Below the pieces are notes generated by a model. It was not told the DNA's origin. It searched no databases and saw only the letters and a program-made list of their open reading frames with translations. The translations under genes and the position numbers were made by a program. A stretch of 11,542 nt of DNA, from assembly GCA_904398675.1 (NCBI GenBank), contig CAJFPI010000244.1, positions 1 to 11,542 on the forward strand, written 5' to 3'. Source of the stretch: an uncultured Oscillospiraceae bacterium (GTDB lineage: Bacteria > Bacillota > Clostridia > Oscillospirales > Oscillospiraceae). Of the stretch, positions 1 through 6,881 are shown piece by piece. Every line of letters begins with the position of its first letter. Position 1 is the first letter of the stretch.

Positions 1-1773
1 CTGCGCAATGGTTCCATGGGGGATAAAACGGTCTCCCGTGTTTAGGAGCCGTACCTGCGCCGGCACCTGCGCTGCCTCCAGCGCCGCTGAGAGCTGCTGT
101 CCTGCCGATCCGGCGGGGAGACAGTCCTCCACCACTACCAGCCGCCCGGTGCTGCGGACACTTGCTTCCACCTCGCAGCGCGGCAGCGGGGCGATCTGAT
201 TCAACTTCAGGACCTCCGCCCGGATCCCCTGCTCCGCCAGGCGTTCCGCCGCGGCAAGCGTTTCATTCACCAAAGTGCCATAGGACACAAGGGTGACATC
301 TGTCCCCTCACGCAGCCGGACTGCGGGCAGATGGTTCCACCCGCCCATGTACGCCCCCTGGCATCCCCTGGGGTAGCGGACAGCCACCGGCCCATCTACA
401 GAGAAAACCGCCTCTTCCAGCATTTCGGAGAGCTCCAAAAAGCTGGCAGGCGCAAAAATCGTCATATGGGGGATCTGACTGAGATAGCCTACATCCGCCA
501 CGCCATGGTGAGTGGCCCCATCCGGCCCCACCAAACCTGCCCGGTCCACTGCCAGGACAACATGCAGGTGCTGCAGCGCTATGTCATGAAAAAGCATATC
601 ATAGCCCCGCTGCAGGAATGTGGAGTATACGGCGAAAACAGGAATCAGCCCCTGTTTCGCCATGCCGCCGGCCATGCTGACCGCATGCCCCTCTGCGATC
701 CCCACATCAAAGAAACGGTCGGGGTAATATTGAGAAAAGCTCTCCAGTCCGGTCCCCTCCGCCATGGCCGCCGTGATGACACAGAGCCGCGGCTCACGCG
801 CTGCCAGTTTCTCCATTGTCTCACCAAATGCGGCGGAAAAGTCACGCTTGGCCGGGGCCACGACGCCTGTCGCCAAATCAAAGGGGCCTACGCCGTGATA
901 CCGGTCCGGTGTCGCCTCCGCCGGGGCGTAGCCTTTCCCCTTCTTTGTCTTGATATGGACCAGAACCGGCCCCTTCAGCTCTCTGGCCCAGCGCAGCGTG
1001 TGGCACAGCTGTTCCACATTGTGGCCGTCTACCGGCCCGAGATAGGTAAAGCCCATGTCCTCGAACATGGTGCATGGCAGCAGCAGCTTTTTTAAGGCGG
1101 TTTTCACCCTGTGGTTAAAGCGGTAGAGCCTCCGGCCTCCAGGCACACGGCTCATGAAATTCCGATAGTGTTTTTTGAAACGGTAATAGCTGGCACGGGT
1201 GCGGATATAGGAGAGATGGCTGGAGACGCCTCCCACATTTTGGTTGATGGACATACCGTTGTCGTTTAATATGACAATCAGCGGCTCGTTAGACGCGCCC
1301 GCGTCATTAAGCCCCTCATAGCTCAGACCGCCGGTGAGCGCACCATCTCCAATGAGAGCAATGACGCTGTAGTCCTGTCCGGCAATCGTTCTTGCGTGGG
1401 CCATGCCCAGCGCCACAGAGACAGAATTGGAGGCGTGACCGGCAATGAAAGCGTCATGGACGCTCTCCTCCGGCTTGGGAAAGCCGGAGAGCCCTCCCAT
1501 CTGGCGGAGGGTGTGGAACCGGTCCATCCGGCCGGTCAGGATTTTATGGATATAGCACTGGTGGCCCACGTCAAAAACCAGGCGGTCCCTGGCTGTGTCA
1601 AAGACGTGGTGGATCGCCACCGTCAGCTCCACAGCTCCCAGGTTGGAAGCCAGATGGCCGCCGGTTTTGGAGACGCTCTCCAGCAGAAATTCCCGCAGCT
1701 CACCGCACAAAGCCTTGAGCTGAGAAATGCTCATGGCCTGCAGATCTCCGGGAGATCGAATCTGTTCGAGCAA
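1..1773 (-). CDS. dxs: 1-deoxy-D-xylulose-5-phosphate synthase, C-terminally truncated (left-arm copy)
   Basis: This is the mirror copy of the gene at 9770-11542. Dxs is a cytosolic thiamine-diphosphate enzyme that condenses pyruvate with glyceraldehyde-3-phosphate to make DXP, the entry to the MEP isoprenoid pathway and a precursor of thiamine and pyridoxal phosphate. Read leftward from a TTG at 1773, it gives 591 codons that run off the window at base 1. About 30 C-terminal residues of the usual 620 or so are missing because the sequence ends, not because of a mutation. The thiamine-binding GDG motif, the IAEGHA catalytic-glutamate segment and the DRAG substrate loop are all present. It lies 15 bases downstream of oapA, with the oapA stop codon overlapping its ribosome-binding site. 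It is probably the same locus as the right-arm copy, not a paralogue. Confidence 0.95.
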   Translation of the reverse strand, partial: MLEQIRSPGDLQAMSISQLKALCGELREFLLESVSKTGGHLASNLGAVELTVAIHHVFDTARDRLVFDVGHQCYIHKILTGRMDRFHTLRQMGGLSGFPKPEESVHDAFIAGHASNSVSVALGMAHARTIAGQDYSVIALIGDGALTGGLSYEGLNDAGASNEPLIVILNDNGMSINQNVGGVSSHLSYIRTRASYYRFKKHYRNFMSRVPGGRRLYRFNHRVKTALKKLLLPCTMFEDMGFTYLGPVDGHNVEQLCHTLRWARELKGPVLVHIKTKKGKGYAPAEATPDRYHGVGPFDLATGVVAPAKRDFSAAFGETMEKLAAREPRLCVITAAMAEGTGLESFSQYYPDRFFDVGIAEGHAVSMAGGMAKQGLIPVFAVYSTFLQRGYDMLFHDIALQHLHVVLAVDRAGLVGPDGATHHGVADVGYLSQIPHMTIFAPASFLELSEMLEEAVFSVDGPVAVRYPRGCQGAYMGGWNHLPAVRLREGTDVTLVSYGTLVNETLAAAERLAEQGIRAEVLKLNQIAPLPRCEVEASVRSTGRLVVVEDCLPAGSAGQQLSAALEAAQVPAQVRLLNTGDRFIPHGTIAQ

Positions 1774-1790
1774 AGCAATCGAACCCTCCT
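1764..1790 (-). promoter_or_regulatory. dxs ribosome-binding site and start-codon hairpin (left-arm copy)
   Basis: Mirror of 9753-9779. The Shine-Dalgarno AGGAGGG overlaps the oapA stop codon. A 6-bp inverted repeat (GTTCGA/TCGAAC) with a 9-nt loop places the TTG start of dxs in the loop. Confidence 0.5.
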
Positions 1791-2355
1791 ATGCATGCCG
1801 GTGAAACAGATGCAGTACCCTGCCCACCCAGTAGACAACCGATGTGCTGCGTTCCATGGCAAAGATCTTTCCCAGGGCCTTCCCACCGATGGTAAGCCCC
1901 GATACCAGCGCTGTGATGCACAGCGAGAGCAGCATCGTATTCATGTCAAAGCTCTCTCCCAGGGCTGACACAATCACTGCAGCAGTGGCGCCGCTGACGA
2001 TGCCGCAGATATCGCCGACCACATCGTTGCAGAAACTGCTGACCTGGCTGGCCCGCCGGATCAGCCGCAGCGATTCCCTGGCCCCTGGCGCATGGTGTGA
2101 GGCCATGGAGTGGAAAGGCCTCTCGTCAGCGGTAGTCACCGCCACGCCGATGATATCAAATACAACGCCCAGGGCAATAAACCCCAGCAGGATAATAAAA
2201 GAGACCGCCAGGCTCGCTTTGCCCAGCAGCTGATTTGACACCAGGCTGAGCACAGCGGACAGCGATACAGAGATGAAAAAAACCCGGATGGGCCAGCTCA
2301 GCCGCCCCGGTTCCCGTTTCCCCTTCTTTTTTCCCCTGTCTCCCTTGGTAGCCAC
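1789..2355 (-). CDS. oapA: OapA-like OLE RNA-associated membrane protein (left-arm copy)
   Basis: Mirror copy of 9188-9754, 188 residues, identical protein. It is a small integral membrane protein with a basic N-terminal tail and four predicted helices, resembling the transmembrane part of DUF21/CNNM (CorB-like) proteins. Its place between a large structured RNA and dxs matches OapA, the membrane partner of OLE RNA. The GTG start at 2355 follows a GAGGA ribosome-binding sequence 9 bases upstream, and no ATG lies in frame above it before a stop. Its stop codon overlaps the dxs ribosome-binding site, which suggests translational coupling. The identification rests on context and hydropathy pattern, not on an alignment. 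Confidence 0.75.
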   Translation of the reverse strand: MATKGDRGKKKGKREPGRLSWPIRVFFISVSLSAVLSLVSNQLLGKASLAVSFIILLGFIALGVVFDIIGVAVTTADERPFHSMASHHAPGARESLRLIRRASQVSSFCNDVVGDICGIVSGATAAVIVSALGESFDMNTMLLSLCITALVSGLTIGGKALGKIFAMERSTSVVYWVGRVLHLFHRHA

Positions 2356-2388
2356 TTTCCCATGTCCTCGCTCATAATCGTCTATGAA

Positions 2389-3128
2389 CTTGTCAGATCA
2401 CAGCCCTTGCAGCGGCACGGCGCACGGAAAAGAAACGGCGCCTGCCGCCCGCAAGGGCGATCCAACATAAGGCTAATGCAGCGGCAGCAGATAAGGTAAA
2501 TCTTACGGCTTAGGTACGGGTAGGCTTTCCCCGGCGCGCACCTGTCGTTGCCGAACAGGCGGTTTCCCTTTCAGCGCGCCGCCGCAGCGTTGCCTCTTCC
2601 GCGGGACCCGACTGCCACTGAGTCCGCACTGCAATCCCTCATCTGCCCGGGAATGACAGCCTAGGTGATTTCCACAGCAGTCTTACCGTCCCCTATCCTC
2701 TTTTGCAGATAGGGTTTCAAGAGACTGTACGGGGCGCACCCTGGCCGGGGCGCGCCTCGCCTCAGCGTCTCTATTCACGCCTTATCCACGCAAGGAAGGC
2801 TACTCTGCACACAGCGTTCACGGCGCAATGGCCGGGTAGCACCGCATTGCAGGTTCCAGCCTGAGTCGTACAGCGGTCGCGTACCGCAAACGGGAGTCCG
2901 CCGCTGCACAAGGTCAGGTCTCCACGGCGGAAGGGTCGCCTTCCCCATGCCATTGGGGACCGCCCTGCCGCCGCAAGCGCGGGGGTCCGCGCTTTCCTCT
3001 CAGCACCCACCCCAAACTGGGCGTATGAAGCAGGCACCAAGGGTTTCACAGCTATGCCCTTAAAAGGATTTTTAGGCCCTTCTTCAGAGACGGCAGATCT
3101 GACTAGGATACTGCGCCGCTACTTAGCA
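2389..3128 (-). ncRNA. ole: Probable OLE RNA (left-arm copy)
   Basis: Mirror of 8415-9154, read leftward. About 740 bases have no credible protein gene and lie between a strong promoter (3135-3163) and oapA. The stretch is dense in GC-rich stem-loops. Its outer ends can pair: 3096-3106 with 2389-2399, ten pairs around one A-A mismatch. Just inside that helix is the long 3' hairpin with perfect 8-bp arms (2403-2410 and 2451-2458). Size, position and the oapA-dxs neighbours fit the OLE RNA family. Full structural detail is in the right-arm entry. Confidence 0.75.
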
Positions 3129-3134
3129 AATTTT

Positions 3135-3163
3135 ATTATACCACACTTTATCGCAATATACAA
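3135..3163 (-). promoter_or_regulatory. Promoter of the OLE RNA-oapA-dxs unit (left-arm copy)
   Basis: Read on the minus strand: -35 TTGTAT (3158-3163), a 17-base spacer ending in the extended -10 element TGTGG, then a consensus -10 TATAAT (3135-3140). Transcription should start near 3128 and run left. It points away from the lyase-gene promoter at 3254-3282. Confidence 0.85.
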
Positions 3164-3209
3164 GCTAAACTGTATACTTTTACAAAGGAACCCGGGCGTG
3201 TATGGGCAG

Positions 3210-3231
3210 TTTCTGTCTTTCGACACAGAAA
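3210..3231. promoter_or_regulatory. Inverted repeat between divergent promoters, possible operator (left-arm copy)
   Basis: TTTCTGT (3210-3216) and ACAGAAA (3225-3231) form a perfect 7-bp dyad with an 8-base spacer. It lies between the two divergent -35 elements (3158-3163 and 3254-3259). Its position suits a regulator acting on either promoter, but no regulator gene is visible here and the dyad could be fortuitous. Confidence 0.35.
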
Positions 3232-3253
3232 TGCTCCATTTTCCCTGCCAGAG

Positions 3254-3282
3254 TTGCAATGCGGGACTGTTCGTGATATGAT
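3254..3282 (+). promoter_or_regulatory. Promoter of the lyase-family gene and transporter (left-arm copy)
   Basis: TTGCAA (3254-3259), a 17-base spacer and TATGAT (3277-3282) match the sigma-A pattern at 4/6 and 5/6 positions. The predicted start is near 3289, giving a leader of about 80 bases before the ATG at 3369. Confidence 0.7.
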
Positions 3283-3292
3283 ATAGCAAGTT

Positions 3293-3319
3293 TGCGCCAT
3301 TTTCAGGAAAAAGGGCGCA
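3293..3319 (+). promoter_or_regulatory. Leader hairpin of the lyase-family gene (left-arm copy)
   Basis: TGCGCC (3293-3298) pairs with GGCGCA (3314-3319). An inner TTTT/AAAA helix caps it with a CAGG loop. It lies at the very start of the predicted transcript, about 30 bases before the ribosome-binding site. There is no U-tract after it, so it is not a typical terminator. It may stabilise the 5' end or act as a minor regulatory element. Confidence 0.4.
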
Positions 3320-3368
3320 CCCCGCCCAAACCCGGCGGTGATTTGCATGACAGGAGGGGCCTTCCTTT

Positions 3369-4661
3369 ATGGATATTTCTATGAATCTGCAGCAGATGTA
3401 TGCCGGCCTTGGCATCTCCCCCGCTGTGTTAGAGCGGGGCGAGGCGGCGCTCCGGCGCCTGCGCCCCCGTTTCGAGGAGATCGACGCCGTGGCGGAGTAC
3501 AACCAGGCCAAGGTGCTCTCTGCCATGCAGGAGAACAAGGTGGATGCGGCCTGCTTTGCCGCCACCACCGGCTACGGCTACAACGACGTGGGCAGGGAAA
3601 AGCTGGAAAAGGTCTATGCCCATGTCTTTCACACTGAGGCGGCCCTGGTCCGGCCTCAGATCACCTGCGGCACCCACGCTCTGGCAGTGGCTCTCAGCGC
3701 CAACCTCCTGCCCGGTGACGAGCTGCTCTCCCCTGTGGGCATGCCCTATGACACGCTGCAGGAGGTCATCGGCATCCGTCCCTCCCCCTGCTCCCTGGCG
3801 GAGTGCGGCGTGAGTTACCGGCAGGTGGATCTTCTGCCGGATGGCTCCTTTGACTTTGAGGGCATCCGCTCTGCCATCAGCAGCAAAACAAAGCTTATCA
3901 CCATCCAGCGCTCCAAGGGTTATGACACCCGTCCCTCCTTCTCTGTGGAGCAGATCGGAACGCTGATCGCCTTCTGCAAGTCGGTAAAGCCGGACGTTAT
4001 CTGCATGGTGGACAACTGCTACGGCGAGTTTGTAGAGCTCTCCGAGCCCTCGGATGCGGGGGCCGACATGGTAGTGGGCAGCCTCATCAAAAATCCCGGC
4101 GGCGGACTGGCCCCGGTGGGAGGCTATATCTGCGGCACGGAGCAGTGTGTCCAGCGGTGCGCCTATCGGCTGTCTGCCCCCGGCCTCGGCCAGGAGGTGG
4201 GGGCCAATCTGGGCCTTTTGCCGGCCCTGTTCCAGGGGTTCTTTCTGGCCCCTACCGTGACAGCCGGCGCGCTGAAGGGCGCCATTTTCGCCGCAGCGCT
4301 CTATGAAGAGTTTGGATTCCGCTGCATTCCCGGGGCCAATGCAGGCCGCCACGACATCATTCAGGCAGTGGAGCTTGGAAGTAAGGCGGCCATGGTGGCC
4401 TTCTGCAAGGGCATCCAGGCGGCGGCGCCGGTAGACAGCTATGTGACGCCGGTGCCCTGGGCCATGCCCGGCTATGACAGCGACGTGATTATGGCCGCCG
4501 GCGCCTTTGTCCAGGGCAGCTCCATTGAGCTCAGTGCCGACGGCCCCATCCGCCCCCCCTACGCCGTCTATTTCCAGGGCGGTCTCACCTGGTACCACGC
4601 CAAAACCGGTATCCTGATGAGCCTGCAGAAAATGGCTGACGCGGGGCTTGTCCAGCTTTAA
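3369..4661 (+). CDS. Methionine gamma-lyase/YnbB-family PLP-dependent protein
   Basis: A 430-residue fold-type-I PLP enzyme of the Met_gamma_lyase (YnbB, 'aluminium resistance') family; the physiological substrate of this family is poorly defined, and sulfur amino-acid cleavage is inferred from homology. Visible motifs: a YGY segment (69-71); CGTHALAVAL (100-109), matching the phosphate-binding start of the large domain; D215 in MVDNCYGEF, placed to contact the PLP ring nitrogen; and K241 in SLIKNPGGG, the expected Schiff-base lysine. Near the C-terminus, GPIRPPYAVYFQGGLTW (392-408) is also typical of the family. The length is normal and all key residues are intact. The ATG at 3369 follows AGGAGGGG (3352-3359). 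It is soluble, with no signal peptide. It is transcribed divergently from the OLE RNA unit and is followed 138 bases later by a transporter, probably on the same transcript. Confidence 0.92.
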   Translation: MDISMNLQQMYAGLGISPAVLERGEAALRRLRPRFEEIDAVAEYNQAKVLSAMQENKVDAACFAATTGYGYNDVGREKLEKVYAHVFHTEAALVRPQITCGTHALAVALSANLLPGDELLSPVGMPYDTLQEVIGIRPSPCSLAECGVSYRQVDLLPDGSFDFEGIRSAISSKTKLITIQRSKGYDTRPSFSVEQIGTLIAFCKSVKPDVICMVDNCYGEFVELSEPSDAGADMVVGSLIKNPGGGLAPVGGYICGTEQCVQRCAYRLSAPGLGQEVGANLGLLPALFQGFFLAPTVTAGALKGAIFAAALYEEFGFRCIPGANAGRHDIIQAVELGSKAAMVAFCKGIQAAAPVDSYVTPVPWAMPGYDSDVIMAAGAFVQGSSIELSADGPIRPPYAVYFQGGLTWYHAKTGILMSLQKMADAGLVQL

Positions 4662-4799
4662 GACGCCCCATCCCTGATGATTTGTGAGGAGTCCATGCCG
4701 AACCGATACTTCCGGCGCCGCCCGCCGCCCTTCCGCCACAGCTTGCAATCCCCCCGCCGTGCGGGAACAAACTGTGTGAAATAGGAGTAAAAATTTGAT
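4662..4799 (+). other. Spacer between the lyase-family and transporter genes (left-arm copy)
   Basis: This 138-base gap has no convincing promoter or terminator. CCCGC/GCGGG (4753-4765) makes a weak 5-bp hairpin with a 3-base loop and no T-run. A possible 29-codon reading frame fills most of it (see 4695-4784). Cotranscription of the two flanking genes is therefore likely. Confidence 0.5.
4695..4784 (+). CDS. Possible arginine/proline-rich micro-ORF (left-arm copy)
   Basis: A 29-residue frame starts MPNRYFRRRPPPF and ends GTNCVK. It has a GAGGAG sequence only 3 bases before the ATG, shorter than usual. Its TAG stop overlaps the AGGAG ribosome-binding site of the transporter gene, as in a coupled leader peptide. 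There is no recognised family, and the Arg/Pro richness could simply reflect high GC. I regard it as more likely spurious than real. Confidence 0.2.
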   Translation: MPNRYFRRRPPPFRHSLQSPRRAGTNCVK

Positions 4800-5729
4800 A
4801 TGATGTGGTTTTGGTTTTCTCTGATTACCCTTTTGTGCTGGAGCGGCAGCGATCTCTTTTCCAAGATCGGCTGCCGCGATCCCAAGGACCATTACGGCCA
4901 TTTAAAAATGGTAATGGCTGTTGGTGTGGTGATGGGTCTCCATGCGGCTTACGAGATCTTTGTGGGCGGCACGGTGATCAACCTGCAGATCCTTTTGACC
5001 TACCTCCCTGTCTCCCTGCTGTACATCGGCTCCATGACCCTGGGATATCTGGGGCTCCGGTACATTGAGCTGAGCATCTCCTCCCCCATCTGCAACTCCT
5101 CCGGGGCGCTGGTGGCTGTGCTGGCCCTGGCCACCGGCGGCATCGGCTCCATGCAGCCCATGCAGCTTGTGGCGGTGGCCCTGGCCTGCATCGGCGTCAT
5201 CGGCCTTGGCATTGTGGAGGCCACGGAGGACGACGAGCTCCGCGCGGCACGGCAGGAGCTGTCCAACTACAAATACGCCAAGAGCTGGGTGGCCCTGGCC
5301 CTGCCGGTGATGTACTGCCTGCTGGATGCGCTGGGCACCTTTGCAGACAACCGGGTGCTGGAGACACTGAGCGGCGTTGTGGAAAACTACGAGGACAGCG
5401 CCAACGTGGCCTATGAGCTCACGTTCCTTCTGGCGGGTGTGATCTGCTTTATCTATGTGGTGCTCATTAAAAAGCAGCGCCTTGTACCCCGGGCAGAGTT
5501 CCCGAAATACACCGGCGCCATCTTTGAGACCGCCGGGCAGTTCGCCTACATCTATGCCATTGCCGACACGGAGCACCTGCCCATGTCCGCGCCTATCATT
5601 TCCTCCTACTGTGCCGCCTCCGTCCTCTGGAGCCGGATCTTCCTGAAGGAGAAACTGTCCTGGAAACACTATCTGATGATTCTGATCGTTGTGGCCGGTA
5701 TTGCCATCATGGGATTTTTTGACGCCTAA
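4800..5729 (+). CDS. EamA/DMT-superfamily transporter
   Basis: A 309-residue integral membrane protein with ten predicted helices, roughly at residues 2-22, 36-56, 63-85, 92-112, 121-140, 162-182, 206-223, 240-256, 262-281 and 289-307. This is the two-times-five EamA layout of the drug/metabolite transporter superfamily. Each half carries the family-like pattern of a small-residue-rich helix after a conserved acidic/Ser segment: LSISSPICNSSGAL (91-104), and LPMSAPIISSY (260-270) followed by FLKEKLSW. A charged cytoplasmic stretch (141-161) separates the halves. The substrate cannot be told from sequence; metabolite or amino-acid export is typical of the family. The ATG at 4800 lies 12 bases after AGGAG (4783-4787), and a second ATG follows directly. 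It is the last gene before the terminator-like hairpin and is probably cotranscribed with the lyase-family gene. Confidence 0.88.
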   Translation: MMWFWFSLITLLCWSGSDLFSKIGCRDPKDHYGHLKMVMAVGVVMGLHAAYEIFVGGTVINLQILLTYLPVSLLYIGSMTLGYLGLRYIELSISSPICNSSGALVAVLALATGGIGSMQPMQLVAVALACIGVIGLGIVEATEDDELRAARQELSNYKYAKSWVALALPVMYCLLDALGTFADNRVLETLSGVVENYEDSANVAYELTFLLAGVICFIYVVLIKKQRLVPRAEFPKYTGAIFETAGQFAYIYAIADTEHLPMSAPIISSYCAASVLWSRIFLKEKLSWKHYLMILIVVAGIAIMGFFDA

Positions 5730-5748
5730 TTCGAGAAAATTCATAAAA

Positions 5749-5800
5749 TGAACAGAGCGGCGGAGACACAGCTGTGTCTCCGCCGCTCTGTTCATTTTAT
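5749..5800. terminator. Hairpin terminator at the axis of symmetry
   Basis: A 21-bp GC-rich stem (5751-5771 with 5772-5792; core GAGCGGCGGAGACACAG) is followed by TTCATTTTAT on the right and preceded by its A-rich complement on the left. It begins 21 bases after the transporter stop, so a natural rho-independent terminator, possibly bidirectional, is likely. The real loop and downstream flank cannot be known because the sequence folds back exactly here. In this assembly two identical transporter genes converge on it. Confidence 0.7.
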
Positions 5801-5813
5801 GAATTTTCTCGAA

Positions 5814-6743
5814 TTAGGCGTCAAAAAATCCCATGATGGCAATACCGGCCACAACGATCAGAATCATCAGATAGTGTTTCCAGGACAGTTTCTCCTTCAG
5901 GAAGATCCGGCTCCAGAGGACGGAGGCGGCACAGTAGGAGGAAATGATAGGCGCGGACATGGGCAGGTGCTCCGTGTCGGCAATGGCATAGATGTAGGCG
6001 AACTGCCCGGCGGTCTCAAAGATGGCGCCGGTGTATTTCGGGAACTCTGCCCGGGGTACAAGGCGCTGCTTTTTAATGAGCACCACATAGATAAAGCAGA
6101 TCACACCCGCCAGAAGGAACGTGAGCTCATAGGCCACGTTGGCGCTGTCCTCGTAGTTTTCCACAACGCCGCTCAGTGTCTCCAGCACCCGGTTGTCTGC
6201 AAAGGTGCCCAGCGCATCCAGCAGGCAGTACATCACCGGCAGGGCCAGGGCCACCCAGCTCTTGGCGTATTTGTAGTTGGACAGCTCCTGCCGTGCCGCG
6301 CGGAGCTCGTCGTCCTCCGTGGCCTCCACAATGCCAAGGCCGATGACGCCGATGCAGGCCAGGGCCACCGCCACAAGCTGCATGGGCTGCATGGAGCCGA
6401 TGCCGCCGGTGGCCAGGGCCAGCACAGCCACCAGCGCCCCGGAGGAGTTGCAGATGGGGGAGGAGATGCTCAGCTCAATGTACCGGAGCCCCAGATATCC
6501 CAGGGTCATGGAGCCGATGTACAGCAGGGAGACAGGGAGGTAGGTCAAAAGGATCTGCAGGTTGATCACCGTGCCGCCCACAAAGATCTCGTAAGCCGCA
6601 TGGAGACCCATCACCACACCAACAGCCATTACCATTTTTAAATGGCCGTAATGGTCCTTGGGATCGCGGCAGCCGATCTTGGAAAAGAGATCGCTGCCGC
6701 TCCAGCACAAAAGGGTAATCAGAGAAAACCAAAACCACATCAT
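5814..6743 (-). CDS. EamA/DMT-superfamily transporter (right-arm copy)
   Basis: Mirror copy of 4800-5729 with an identical 309-residue, ten-helix protein. It is an inner-membrane carrier of the drug/metabolite transporter superfamily, probably exporting a small metabolite, with no specific substrate deducible. The start (ATG at 6743) and the AGGAG upstream (6756-6760) are the same as in the left arm. In the assembled order its 3' end faces the left copy across an 84-base gap that is wholly palindromic (5730-5813). A genuine tail-to-tail pair of recently diverged paralogues would be expected to show some silent differences; I see none, which argues for one chromosomal gene. Confidence 0.88.
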   Translation of the reverse strand: MMWFWFSLITLLCWSGSDLFSKIGCRDPKDHYGHLKMVMAVGVVMGLHAAYEIFVGGTVINLQILLTYLPVSLLYIGSMTLGYLGLRYIELSISSPICNSSGALVAVLALATGGIGSMQPMQLVAVALACIGVIGLGIVEATEDDELRAARQELSNYKYAKSWVALALPVMYCLLDALGTFADNRVLETLSGVVENYEDSANVAYELTFLLAGVICFIYVVLIKKQRLVPRAEFPKYTGAIFETAGQFAYIYAIADTEHLPMSAPIISSYCAASVLWSRIFLKEKLSWKHYLMILIVVAGIAIMGFFDA

Positions 6744-6881
6744 ATCAAATTTTTACTCCTATTTCACACAGTTTGTTCCCGCACGGCGGGGGGATTGCAA
6801 GCTGTGGCGGAAGGGCGGCGGGCGGCGCCGGAAGTATCGGTTCGGCATGGACTCCTCACAAATCATCAGGGATGGGGCGTC
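6744..6881 (-). other. Spacer between the lyase-family and transporter genes (right-arm copy)
   Basis: Mirror of 4662-4799. I see no promoter or terminator here apart from the weak CCCGC/GCGGG hairpin (6778-6790) and the doubtful micro-ORF at 6759-6848. Confidence 0.5.
6759..6848 (-). CDS. Possible arginine/proline-rich micro-ORF (right-arm copy)
   Basis: Mirror of 4695-4784: 29 codons, stop overlapping the transporter's ribosome-binding site. Doubtful for the same reasons. Confidence 0.2.
   Translation of the reverse strand: MPNRYFRRRPPPFRHSLQSPRRAGTNCVK

Noticed and set aside
331..1095. A 254-codon frame (mirror 10448-11212) opposite dxs.
   Set aside because: It is antisense to an intact, motif-rich Dxs and has no family features.
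5748..6641. A 297-codon frame (mirror 4902-5795) antisense to the transporter.
   Set aside because: It starts inside the terminator hairpin, has no ribosome-binding site or recognisable motifs, and lies opposite a clear ten-helix transporter.
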